Source: Pseudobacter sp051955275 (lineage in GTDB: Bacteria; Bacteroidota; Bacteroidia; Chitinophagales; Chitinophagaceae). From it: a DNA stretch of 64,000 nt. Location: positions 1-64,000 of the forward strand of contig NZ_JBQCGW010000138.1 of NCBI RefSeq assembly GCF_051955275.1, written 5' to 3'. Of this stretch, positions 9,381 to 17,413 are shown piece after piece. Under the pieces are notes generated by a model that saw only the letters and a program-made list of their open reading frames with translations, did no database searches and was not told where the DNA came from. The position numbers and the translations under genes are program-made. Positions within the stretch are counted from its first letter, which is position 1. Every line of letters begins with the position of its first letter.

Positions 9381-10565
9381 ATGGAACAGATTTTTTTATA
9401 TGCCAAAGGAAAGCAATACAGCTACCACGAATTGAACAACGCCAGTATTGCGCTTATGCAGAAACTGCCGCCAGGCAGTAACCGCAAAGTAGTGGTATTG
9501 GCCTCACAACCTGAACTCTATTATCTCGCTTTCTATTTCTGCTTCACCTATGATTATATCTTCTGCCCGATCAACGCAACAGATAATTTCTCGCTCATAG
9601 AAGAAAAACTGAACATCATCAATCCCGGAGTGATCATCACCAATGAACAGCGAATGCTCTCCCAATGGCGGGAAAAAGACCAGGTGTATGAACCTGTACA
9701 ACTCCCCTCCTTCGGGCACTGTTTCCTTTGCTTCGGCGAAAAGGAATATCCTGATAATTACGACACAGAAGATCTCCGTTATATCCTTTTCACCTCCGGC
9801 ATCAACGGAGCTCCCAAAGGAGTACCTGTCAGCAATACCAATATTGCGGCTTTCACAGACAACCTGCAGGAATTGTTTGAAGTGGAAGAAACGGCCGTGA
9901 TCGCAAATACCTTCGATTTTTCTTTTGATCTCAGCATTCTCGCCATGCTGCTTGCCTGGAACAACCGGGCTGCCGTAGCGCATATCTATACGGAAGAACC
10001 GCATAATGCCTTTGCTGACTGCAGTATCCTTTGTCTCATGCCATCCATGATGCGGGATATGCAGCAGAAATTATTGCTGCATCGCTTCTCTCCCATCAAT
10101 ATCAGGCATATCCTTTTTTGCGGGGAGCCATTGTTGCTGACCGACTTTTACCTGGCGCAGAAATACTTCCCGAAAGCCAGTATCTATAATTGTTACGGAC
10201 CTACAGAACTGACCATTTATTGTGCCGCCTGCAAACTGCATTATCCGGTCCCTACAAGTAATGGGATCATTTGTATCGGTCAGCTTAATATCGGCAGCAA
10301 GGCCTATATCGCCAATGCCACCATCCTCAGTAATCAGCATGAGGAAGGCGAGCTCTGCCTCACCGGCGAGCAATTGTTCAGGGGATACATCAATGTACCC
10401 AACAGTGAACGCTTCTTTGATTTCAATGGAGAACGGTATTATAAAACAGGCGACAAAGTGATTTATAACCGGGAAGAAGACCTCTACTATTACGCAGGGA
10501 ATATCGACCGGGAGATCACTTATTACAGCCACCAGCGGATCTGGAAATCAAACCGCCGCCATTGA
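9381..10565 (+). CDS. AMP-forming adenylation enzyme (DltA/NRPS A-domain-like), C-terminal lid missing
   Basis: This 394-residue ANL-superfamily protein contains the expected adenylation motifs. They are the P-loop ILFTSGINGAPKGVP (about 134-148), NCYGPTELT (about 270-278), GELCLTGEQLFRGY and YKTGD (about 354). Such proteins activate an amino or carboxylic acid as acyl-AMP and often load it onto a carrier protein. ANL enzymes are normally about 500 residues. This one stops just after the hinge region (AGNIDREITYYSHQRI) and lacks the lid domain with the A10 catalytic lysine. Around 10540 another frame reads TAAIEALRIEQ, reminiscent of the IEAAL start of the lid, so a frameshift plus truncation is possible. 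The convergent DUF1343 gene begins only 4 bases later. No carrier protein or condensation domain lies nearby. It may be a remnant or a partial enzyme. Confidence 0.75.
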   Translation: MEQIFLYAKGKQYSYHELNNASIALMQKLPPGSNRKVVVLASQPELYYLAFYFCFTYDYIFCPINATDNFSLIEEKLNIINPGVIITNEQRMLSQWREKDQVYEPVQLPSFGHCFLCFGEKEYPDNYDTEDLRYILFTSGINGAPKGVPVSNTNIAAFTDNLQELFEVEETAVIANTFDFSFDLSILAMLLAWNNRAAVAHIYTEEPHNAFADCSILCLMPSMMRDMQQKLLLHRFSPINIRHILFCGEPLLLTDFYLAQKYFPKASIYNCYGPTELTIYCAACKLHYPVPTSNGIICIGQLNIGSKAYIANATILSNQHEEGELCLTGEQLFRGYINVPNSERFFDFNGERYYKTGDKVIYNREEDLYYYAGNIDREITYYSHQRIWKSNRRH

Positions 10566-10569
10566 AGCG

Positions 10570-11811
10570 TTAAGGATAGAGCAGGTATTTTTTCCGCATC
10601 TTCTTATAATTGCTCAGCCCCGGCTCCCAGCTTTTGCGGATGGTTTCTTCGCTTACTCCTGCAATGATCTGTTCTTTAAATTCAGCGTAGCCGGTAAGGA
10701 AATCGATATTGCCCATCTGTGCGCTGTAGCTCCTGTCGAAAAATTTTTCTTTGTCCGGATAGGCATTGTACATTTCCATGATCCAGCGGAGATTGACCTT
10801 GCCTGCCTTACGGAAACTGTCAACACTCACCTTTCCAAGATCAAGCCCATAGCAGGGTTCGTTCTGATATAGCGGGGTCGCCGCTTTTCCGGGAATGCTT
10901 ACCGGCGTGAAGTTGAATTCGTATTGTCCTTTCAATGCCGGCGCACCCAGTACTGTAAAAGGAACATAAGTGCCACGTCCCTGGCTTACCCTGGTGCCTT
11001 CGAACAAGCAAATGCTTGGGTAGAGCAATACGGATTGTTGTGAATTGAGATTGGGTGAAGGGAATACGGGGAGCGTGTAATCCATATCATGTGACCAGTT
11101 CTTCACGGGGATGATCCTGATCTTACACTGTTTTTTTTGAGGCAACCAGCCTTCGCCATTGATCATCTTTGCAAATTCTCCAATGGTCATGCCATGCGTC
11201 CAGGGAATGGGAAACTGCCCGATGCCGGATTTGTATTTCATGTCCAGAATGGCGCCATCCACATATCCATTAGGATTGGGGCGGTCCAGGATCAACAGTT
11301 CTTTATTGTTGTCTGCGCAGGCTTCCATGATATCGCGCAGTGAATTGATGGTGGTATAGAACCGGCAGCCAACATCCTGCAGGTCGAAGATCATCAGATC
11401 GATCTTTGCCATCTGTTCTTTGGAGGGCTTGCGTTGTTTGCCGTACAAAGACACTACCGGGATACCCGTTTTAGCATCCACTTCATTAGACACATGCTCG
11501 CCATTGCTGGCATTGCCGCGGAACCCATGCTCCGGCCCGAAAATGGTGACGATCTTCACTCCCAGTGCATGCAGGCTGTCCACCATCGGTACATTGCCGA
11601 TAATACTGGTCTGATTCACCAGCATACCAATACGTTTCCCTTTCAGGGATGGCAGGTAAGCACTGGTTTGGTCAGCGCCTGTGATGATCGGTTTTTTTGC
11701 AGGAACAGGTTCGATGGCAAGGGGCTCATGTTTTACAGGAGCTTTGAAAGCGAGGCCCATGGCTATTACAGCACAGACAGCAAGGATGGCAACAGGGAAC
11801 CGGTAGTACAT
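10570..11811 (-). CDS. namZ: DUF1343 / NamZ-type exo-beta-N-acetylmuramidase
   Basis: This 413-residue protein has an N-terminal hydrophobic segment (residues 1-24) and belongs to the DUF1343 family. Its founding characterised member, NamZ, releases terminal MurNAc from peptidoglycan fragments. Conserved stretches seen are GKRIGMLVNQTS, TIFGPEHGFRG, DLMIFDLQDVGCRFYTT, LDRPNP and the C-terminal EGTRVSQGRGT. Length and C-terminal ending (KKYLLYP) look complete. The N-terminal segment suggests export to the periplasm or membrane anchoring, fitting a role in wall recycling or scavenging of foreign murein. It stands alone, converging on the truncated adenylation gene and divergent from the TonB-dependent receptor at 11954. 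Specific substrate preference cannot be read from sequence. Confidence 0.85.
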   Translation of the reverse strand: MYYRFPVAILAVCAVIAMGLAFKAPVKHEPLAIEPVPAKKPIITGADQTSAYLPSLKGKRIGMLVNQTSIIGNVPMVDSLHALGVKIVTIFGPEHGFRGNASNGEHVSNEVDAKTGIPVVSLYGKQRKPSKEQMAKIDLMIFDLQDVGCRFYTTINSLRDIMEACADNNKELLILDRPNPNGYVDGAILDMKYKSGIGQFPIPWTHGMTIGEFAKMINGEGWLPQKKQCKIRIIPVKNWSHDMDYTLPVFPSPNLNSQQSVLLYPSICLFEGTRVSQGRGTYVPFTVLGAPALKGQYEFNFTPVSIPGKAATPLYQNEPCYGLDLGKVSVDSFRKAGKVNLRWIMEMYNAYPDKEKFFDRSYSAQMGNIDFLTGYAEFKEQIIAGVSEETIRKSWEPGLSNYKKMRKKYLLYP

Positions 11812-11953
11812 AGCAGATTTATTTAATGATCATTTGAACTGGTTGCTAAAATAAGAGATTCTCGCAGTATGTCCACCGTTTATGTAATGATTGACAGATT
11901 ATGCAAGCGAACTGCTTAATTTCGACCCGCAAAAAACCGCAAATCAAACTGTA

Positions 11954-14164
11954 ATGAGAGTTGTTTTATCACTTGTACTGATCATTTCATTATCCCGGTC
12001 CTTTGCGCAGGGCGTGCGTGGCGTTGTTCTCAGCCAGGATAAAAAGCCACTGGTGAACGCCACTATTTACAACCTGCAAACCGGCGCGCATGAGCACAGC
12101 AACGAAAATGGTTTCTTTGTGTTACGTGATGTCAGGAAAGGAGATTCACTCCGCATCACGCATGTATCCTGTGCTCCGCAAACTATTGCTGTTATAAGTG
12201 ATACACTCCGCATCATACTTCAATCCGCGGCCTTTCAACTGGAGAACGTTACCATCACCGCCTCCGTGCGGCACCTCAATATCATTTCAGATATCGATCT
12301 CGAAACAAGCCCCGTGAATTCATCGCAGGAACTGCTGCGAAAAGTACCGGGCCTCTTCATCGGTCAGCACGCAGGTGGCGGAAAAGCTGAACAGATCTTC
12401 CTGCGTGGATTCGACATAGATCATGGAACTGATATCAATATCAGCGTGGACGGAATGCCTGTGAATATGGTCAGCCATGCGCATGGACAGGGATATGCAG
12501 ATCTCCACTTCCTCATTCCTGAAAGTATCGGTAAGATAGATTTCGATAAAGGCCCCTACTATGCCAACAGGGGCAACCTGGCAACAGCGGGTTATGTGAG
12601 TTTTGAAACGAAGGACAGGCTTCACAATAGCCTGGTACAACTCGAGGCAGGCAAGTTCAACAGTTTCCGTACGCTTGGGATGTTCAACCTGCTGAACAAC
12701 GAAAAGAATGCCGCCTGGTTTGCCACTGATTATATCAGAACTGATGGTTACTTTGATTCGCCACAGAATTTCAGCCGTATCAACCTGATGGGTAAATACA
12801 GCGCCTGGTTGCCCGGCAATGATAAGCTTACCATCTCCGCTTCACATTTCAAAAGTCAGTGGAATGCAAGCGGACAGATCCCGGACCGTGCCGTAAAAGA
12901 AGGACTGATCGGGCGTTTCGGCGCTATCGACGATACGGAAGGTGGTAATACCAGCCGTTCCAATATCAACCTGCAATTCCTGAAACAGGTGGATGAGAAT
13001 ACATTCGTGAAGAACACGGCATATTTCAGCCGTTATGATTTTGAGCTCTACAGCAATTTCACTTTCTGGCTGAACGATCCTGTGAACGGCGACCAGATCA
13101 GACAGAAAGAAAAAAGGAATATCATCGGTTTTCAGTCGGAGTTCAACAGGAATTTCTATCTCCATACAACAGTCATCGATTTCCAGGCCGGTGTGATGCT
13201 TCGGAATGACAATATCAGCAATATTGAACTAACGAGAACGATTAACCGAAAAACAATCATCGAGCCGGTAGTGCTGGGAGATATCAATGAGACCAACCTG
13301 GCCGGTTATGCCAATGCGGAGATCCGGACAGGTAAATGGGTGTTCAATCCCGGACTGCGACTGGATCAGCTGAAATTCGATTACACGGATCTGCTGTCAG
13401 ATGTATATAAACAGCAGTCTCAGAGTAAATCCATACTCAGTCCCAAACTGAATATCATTTACAACAAGGGGCACCGGCTGCAATATTTTCTAAAGCTGGG
13501 CAAAGGCTTTCACAGCAATGATACCCGGGTAGTAGTGGCGCAGCAGGGAAATAAAATATTACCAGCTGCATACGGTGCGGATCTTGGTGTCATTTGGAAG
13601 CCACTACCCAGGCTCATGCTCAATGCTTCGGCCTGGTACCTGTACCTGGAACAGGAATTCGTGTACGTGGGCGATGAAGGTGTAGTGGAACCTGGTGGTA
13701 AAACGCGCAGGCAGGGAATTGATTTTGGTGCCAGGTATCAATTCGGTAAATATGTTTTCATCAATGGAGATCTCACGTATACATATGCCCGCGCCACTGA
13801 AGAGCCGAAGGAGGCAAACCGCATTCCTTTGGCGCCGCGTATCACTGCGGCTGGTGGGGTCAGTTTCAAGTTTCCTTCCGGTTTTGATGCCAGTATAAAG
13901 ACCAGGTACCTGGGGGACAGGCCTGCCAATGAAGACAATAGCATCGTAGCAAAAGGGTATTGCATAACGGATGCAGGTATTCATTACCAGTGGGGAAAAT
14001 TTGGCTTTGGCATCATTACTGAAAATATATTTAATGTCCGCTGGAATGAAACTCAGTTTGCAACTACCAGCAGGCTTCAGCATGAGCCAGAAGCAGTGGA
14101 AGAGATCCATTTCACTCCGGGTACTCCCTTCAATGTGCGGGGTGTGATCACTTATAAATTCTGA
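11954..14164 (+). CDS. TonB-dependent outer-membrane receptor with N-terminal CarboxypepD-reg domain
   Basis: The ATG at 11954 begins a clear signal peptide (VVLSLVLIISLSRSFAQG), whereas the longer TTG frame at 11891 adds 21 unsuited residues. The mature protein has a regulatory beta-sandwich domain (GVVLSQDKKPLVNATIYN), a plug domain (SSQELLRKVPGLF, then QIFLRGFDIDHGTD) and a 22-strand-type barrel ending in an aromatic residue (GVITYKF). The plug is rich in histidine: DIDHGTD and VSHAHGQGYADLHF fall within 35 residues, which may point to a metal or metal-chelate ligand. That is inference only. No SusD gene is adjacent, so this is a classical stand-alone receptor and not a SusC. The length of 736 residues is typical. 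Confidence 0.88.
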   Translation: MRVVLSLVLIISLSRSFAQGVRGVVLSQDKKPLVNATIYNLQTGAHEHSNENGFFVLRDVRKGDSLRITHVSCAPQTIAVISDTLRIILQSAAFQLENVTITASVRHLNIISDIDLETSPVNSSQELLRKVPGLFIGQHAGGGKAEQIFLRGFDIDHGTDINISVDGMPVNMVSHAHGQGYADLHFLIPESIGKIDFDKGPYYANRGNLATAGYVSFETKDRLHNSLVQLEAGKFNSFRTLGMFNLLNNEKNAAWFATDYIRTDGYFDSPQNFSRINLMGKYSAWLPGNDKLTISASHFKSQWNASGQIPDRAVKEGLIGRFGAIDDTEGGNTSRSNINLQFLKQVDENTFVKNTAYFSRYDFELYSNFTFWLNDPVNGDQIRQKEKRNIIGFQSEFNRNFYLHTTVIDFQAGVMLRNDNISNIELTRTINRKTIIEPVVLGDINETNLAGYANAEIRTGKWVFNPGLRLDQLKFDYTDLLSDVYKQQSQSKSILSPKLNIIYNKGHRLQYFLKLGKGFHSNDTRVVVAQQGNKILPAAYGADLGVIWKPLPRLMLNASAWYLYLEQEFVYVGDEGVVEPGGKTRRQGIDFGARYQFGKYVFINGDLTYTYARATEEPKEANRIPLAPRITAAGGVSFKFPSGFDASIKTRYLGDRPANEDNSIVAKGYCITDAGIHYQWGKFGFGIITENIFNVRWNETQFATTSRLQHEPEAVEEIHFTPGTPFNVRGVITYKF

Positions 14165-14182
14165 TTCACCGGAAAATTACAG

Positions 14183-14368
14183 GTGTTCACCGGCAATTGG
14201 TCATACTTCAATAAAAGAAGCAGTATTGGTGGCTACATTTGTTGTTTAAACCAGACAAATGAAACCACTGATACTGCTCCTGGCAAAGGCCCGTCTTATC
14301 TCTGGTTCCGCATTCCCATGCAGCTATTCCTGGCCGGTTGGCTCCTGTATTTTTCGATCCTGCGTTAA
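14183..14368 (+). CDS. Possible 61-residue membrane peptide after the receptor gene
   Basis: A short open frame starts 18 bases after the receptor stop and ends with a plausible membrane segment (YLWFRIPMQLFLAGWLLYF) and a basic terminus. The first half (with CC and NQTNETTD) looks less protein-like. It could be a small inner-membrane partner of the receptor or a chance frame. There is no other gene in 14165-14371. Confidence 0.3.
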   Translation: MFTGNWSYFNKRSSIGGYICCLNQTNETTDTAPGKGPSYLWFRIPMQLFLAGWLLYFSILR

Positions 14369-14371
14369 TGG

Positions 14372-14689
14372 TTATTTAACGGCAGCCTGCGGCAGCACCA
14401 CTTTCAGGTGTGCGATGGTTTTGTTCTGATGATGGACCTCCACCTCGGAATACTGATCAAGGCGCCCGATCTTTTCGTTGTACTGAACGGGCTGGAAGTG
14501 CTCGGGAGTGGCGTCTGAAGCTGCAATGAGATCCAGCAGCAGAATGGAAGGATTGATGCCCTGCGGCTCATGTTTCCTGAGCTCAGGAACAACGGTGAGC
14601 ATACCTGTGTTGGCTTCCCCGGTTACGATCAGTTCATTTCCTGCGATGCCGCTGATGGCCTTCGCTTCGAAGTTCTTTGCGATTGACAT
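14372..14689 (-). CDS. Conserved-looking small cytosolic protein of unknown function
   Basis: The ATG at 14689 gives a 105-residue protein starting MSIAKNFEAKAISGIAGNEL. The longer upstream frame runs through a palindromic repeat at 14839-14864 and is rejected. There is no signal peptide or membrane segment. The sequence looks like a small beta-rich domain with regular alternation (ELIVTGEANTGMLTVVPELR, then YSEVEVHHQNKTIAHLKVVL). I do not recognise the family. It is 192 bases downstream of the S41 peptidase lipoprotein in the same direction, with a repeat unit between them, so it may be transcribed separately. Confidence 0.6.
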   Translation of the reverse strand: MSIAKNFEAKAISGIAGNELIVTGEANTGMLTVVPELRKHEPQGINPSILLLDLIAASDATPEHFQPVQYNEKIGRLDQYSEVEVHHQNKTIAHLKVVLPQAAVK

Positions 14690-14827
14690 GACAAATGATT
14701 TAATGGTTAAAGAATGAAATGCTTCGGAACGGGGAAATGCAATGTAGGAAACTGTAGTCTGCCGGGACTGATAGAGCCCGGATAAAAATAATGTCATTCC
14801 ATTCAAGAGAAACGGGGGGCTGAATTT

Positions 14828-14866
14828 ACTCAGGGTGCAGTCACTCGCGGGGACGCGAGCGACTGG
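14828..14866. repeat. Palindromic intergenic repeat unit (copy A)
   Basis: The unit at 14839-14864 folds as AGTC (14839-14842) / GACT (14861-14864) around CTCGCG / CGCGAG with a GGGA loop and one A-C mismatch. Bases 14839-14866 are identical to 28732-28759. The preceding 13 bases (ACTCAGGGTGCAG, 14828-14840) recur at 53423-53435. It lies just past the 3' end of the S41 peptidase gene. Confidence 0.8.
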
Positions 14867-14881
14867 CCACACTTTGATTAT

Positions 14882-16054
14882 TTATTTCAATCTTTCTATG
14901 GCTAATCTCAATGCATGGTCCTGCCCTGCCTGCAATGAAGCTCTGTCGAACGGCACAAACAGATCCGGCATAATTCCTTCGCCTTCCAGGAAATTTCCAT
15001 TGATATCCCTGAAGGCAGCGCTGGATGTCTGCACTTTCATAAAACCTTCCAGTTCAAATGGACCTGCATTGTACAGTTGTTCGTTGAACGCATAGGGACC
15101 ATTGGCGCCCCAGGTGGGCTCTCCGATGAAATAGCCATTGGGTGTTTGGCGGATTGCCATGGTAACACTTTCAGCGAGAGAGGCGGAGAAATTGTCGGCC
15201 AGCGCAATAACAGGAATCGTAACGCCTTTGCTGTTGGCTACCGGGGTTACGTTTGAGCTCAGCCAGGGCGTATAATCGAGGCGGCCTGCGCCTGTTTTGT
15301 AGCGGGTAGACCCGAAAGCCATGGGAGAAGTAATGAATCTGCCCATCAGGAAATTGAGGTCGCTTATATCTCCTCCCCCGTTTCCACGCAGATCGATGAT
15401 GATCCCTTTGTAGGGCGAAGGGGATAATTCAAGTTGCGCAAAAAAATACTGCAATACCGGTTTCAGCGGATTTGCTTTTGCTGAAGTGAATGCATCGTAC
15501 AGATAGAAATTATTACAGCTGAAATAAAGTACATTATTGTTGAATGTGCCGAAGATGCCTGTTACCCGGCGTGTGGGGTCTGTTACATTGTCGGTACCCA
15601 CCATGTAACCTGCATCCAGCTTGCCGGTCACCAGTTGTGAATAGTTAAAGGGATTGTGATAGTATGGTGAACTGCGTTTTTTATCGAGTGGCGGATAAAC
15701 TGTAGAGTCTTTCAGTAATGGGTGGGTGAACGTAATATAATAATGAGCGTCGGTAAGGCCGGCGGTCATTTCGCGGAAATAGTTAACGGACTTCCTCAGA
15801 TCGGCCGCCTTGTAGAGGTCGAGCTGGTCGAAAATGGGTTTGTATTTTATGCGCATGGCATCCCAGTCCGTAGTGTCTTCTTTCCAGAACACGTATCGGG
15901 TGTTCATGCTGTTCCAGAACTGATCGAATACTTCGGAGAAGTTAACGGGTTTTGGATCCGGTACCGCACCTGTTTCTTTGGTACAGCTGTAGCTGCAGAC
16001 AGCAATGAGCAGTACCACTATATAGCTGCTGAGGTTGGTAGAGCGTTTGATCAT
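14882..16054 (-). CDS. S41-family peptidase lipoprotein
   Basis: Start ATG at 16054 forms a 4-base ATGA overlap with the stop of the upstream barrel gene and gives a lipoprotein signal (SSYIVVLLIAVCSYSC), so it is preferred over the longer frame from 16084. The protein has about 390 residues. It contains the S41 signatures GIIIDLRGNGGGDISDL and ALADNFSASLAE; the serine after the alanine near residue 288 is the expected nucleophile. No PDZ domain is obvious, and the N-terminal part (FDQFWNSMNTRYVFW) matches the helical region typical of Bacteroidota S41 lipoproteins. It is probably anchored in the outer membrane or periplasm and cuts peptides. It is the last clear member of the FecI/FecR-SusCD cluster, which suggests that the cluster handles peptides or proteins. 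Confidence 0.85.
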   Translation of the reverse strand: MIKRSTNLSSYIVVLLIAVCSYSCTKETGAVPDPKPVNFSEVFDQFWNSMNTRYVFWKEDTTDWDAMRIKYKPIFDQLDLYKAADLRKSVNYFREMTAGLTDAHYYITFTHPLLKDSTVYPPLDKKRSSPYYHNPFNYSQLVTGKLDAGYMVGTDNVTDPTRRVTGIFGTFNNNVLYFSCNNFYLYDAFTSAKANPLKPVLQYFFAQLELSPSPYKGIIIDLRGNGGGDISDLNFLMGRFITSPMAFGSTRYKTGAGRLDYTPWLSSNVTPVANSKGVTIPVIALADNFSASLAESVTMAIRQTPNGYFIGEPTWGANGPYAFNEQLYNAGPFELEGFMKVQTSSAAFRDINGNFLEGEGIMPDLFVPFDRASLQAGQDHALRLAIERLK

Positions 16055-16785
16055 TGTTTTGAGTTGAACAGGTTCATCATACATCCCAGCATGGCAGCGG
16101 CCGTCTGGTGTTCAGAGCGTAGCTGCCCATGCATATAATCCTTCTGGTAGCTGTTGAAACTCTGGCTGTACCTGGCTTCCAGGAAGAAGCGGATTTTATC
16201 GCTGTAATGATAGTTCAGTCCGATGCCTCCAATGGCGCCTGCATCGAATCGCTGATCTTTTTCGGAATCGAAACTGTATTTCTCATCATATTGTCTGATC
16301 CTGAAATAGGATGTGGAGCCTCCTGTGCCATTGGGTTCATCGATAAGGTCGTAGATATCCGGCGCTGCCCCCTGCTGACGGGAGAATAACCAGTAACCGG
16401 CAAAGATGCCGGCTTGGGCATACGCAGATAATTTCTTCCATTCTCCTGTTCTGTACTGCGCCATCAGTGGAACCTGCAGGTAATGGTTGTATCTTTTTTC
16501 CCAGGTACCCGAATAAGAACCGGTACGTTCCAGGGAAATATTCTTTTGGATGAAGGCCAGTTCTGTACTGATGCCCCAATGTTTTGTGAGATCGTACTTA
16601 AGAGGGATGCTGACGCTGAATCCGCCGGCGGAGAGATACCTGGAAAACGACTCACCGGGCTTTTCGCTGGGATTATTGAGTGTGAAACCTGCCGCGGCGC
16701 CTGCGGACCATTGAGCAGCAGAATGCCTGCAAAGCAGTAGCAATGCAGGCATCAGCAGGCAAACTGTAATATGTTTTAGTGTCAT
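16051..16785 (-). CDS. Outer-membrane beta-barrel protein (PorT/OmpW-like small barrel)
   Basis: This 244-residue protein has a signal peptide (cleavage after HSAAQ, about residue 25). Alternating amphipathic strands with Gly/aromatic girdles follow (WGISTELAFIQKN, YLQVPLMAQYR, FFLEARYSQSF). This is the pattern of the PorT-family outer-membrane beta-barrels common in Bacteroidota. It overlaps the S41 peptidase start by 4 bases (ATGA), so the two are coupled. It is 118 bases downstream of the LEA-like gene. A structural or porin role is likely; no ligand can be named. Confidence 0.75.
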   Translation of the reverse strand: MTLKHITVCLLMPALLLLCRHSAAQWSAGAAAGFTLNNPSEKPGESFSRYLSAGGFSVSIPLKYDLTKHWGISTELAFIQKNISLERTGSYSGTWEKRYNHYLQVPLMAQYRTGEWKKLSAYAQAGIFAGYWLFSRQQGAAPDIYDLIDEPNGTGGSTSYFRIRQYDEKYSFDSEKDQRFDAGAIGGIGLNYHYSDKIRFFLEARYSQSFNSYQKDYMHGQLRSEHQTAAAMLGCMMNLFNSKQ

Positions 16786-16903
16786 ATCTGCTTGATATTG
16801 CTGGAATACGGTTACACAATATAAGCAGGGGGAATGGCATCCGGATCAAAAGCCGGAGATTTTCCCATTTGTTCATCAGCGGCTATCCGCAGCTATGATG
16901 TAA

Positions 16904-17392
16904 TTACAGTGCATATGGGAGTATCAGGTTTATCTTATGTTTTTTTTCATAATGGATCGGCAGGGTTTTGCCAATGCCGAAGGCGGAGCCCTTCATCTTT
17001 CCGTCAACGGTCACTGTTACGCCATTGGTAAAGTCCATATTTGTTCTGCCCATGGCTGCTGCATCGATCCAGAGCTGTATGGGCACCATGAAATCAGAAT
17101 GTGCAGATACATCGAAACTGGTATCCACGATTGCTTTGCCAAGAGTAAATGTATCCAGCTTCAGGTTGAGTTCCCCTCCTTTGAAGGTGAATCCTATCCT
17201 GTTCTGATTGTAACAATGTGATTCGATGCGGATATTGGCGCGGCCATTATCGAATGCCAGGATCTTCACCTGCATTTCATCCGGTTCACGGATTTCTGGG
17301 GTTTCAAAAACTGTGCTGGTGTTGAACCCTATTATACCTGCCTTGGTTTTTGTGGCGGAAAAAAAGCGACCGGGGAATATTTTCATGTTCAT
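16904..17392 (-). CDS. LEA-14-like (WHy domain) protein without signal peptide
   Basis: This 162-residue protein shows the pattern of LEA type 2 / water-stress-hypersensitive-response domains. A first strand (RANIRIESHCYNQNRIGFTF) leads into GGELNLKLDTFTLGKAIVDTS and a late strand VTVTVDGKMKGSAFGIGKTLPI. Bacteroidota homologues are often periplasmic lipoproteins. Here the N-terminus (MKIFPGRFFSATKTKAGIIG) has no clear lipobox, so location is uncertain. It lies 21 bases after the metallopeptidase-like gene and is probably part of the same operon. The family is thought to bind hydrophobic or peptide ligands or act in envelope stress; the function here is unknown. Confidence 0.6.
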   Translation of the reverse strand: MNMKIFPGRFFSATKTKAGIIGFNTSTVFETPEIREPDEMQVKILAFDNGRANIRIESHCYNQNRIGFTFKGGELNLKLDTFTLGKAIVDTSFDVSAHSDFMVPIQLWIDAAAMGRTNMDFTNGVTVTVDGKMKGSAFGIGKTLPIHYEKKHKINLILPYAL

Positions 17393-17413
17393 ACTTTGCT
17401 TACTGGTTGAGGT

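Noticed and set aside
11891..11953. TTG start for the TonB-dependent receptor
   Set aside because: The 21 added residues precede a clear signal peptide starting at ATG 11954.
14690..14872. N-terminal extension of the 105-residue gene to 14872
   Set aside because: The extension translates through the palindromic repeat at 14839-14864, and the internal ATG at 14689 gives a natural start.
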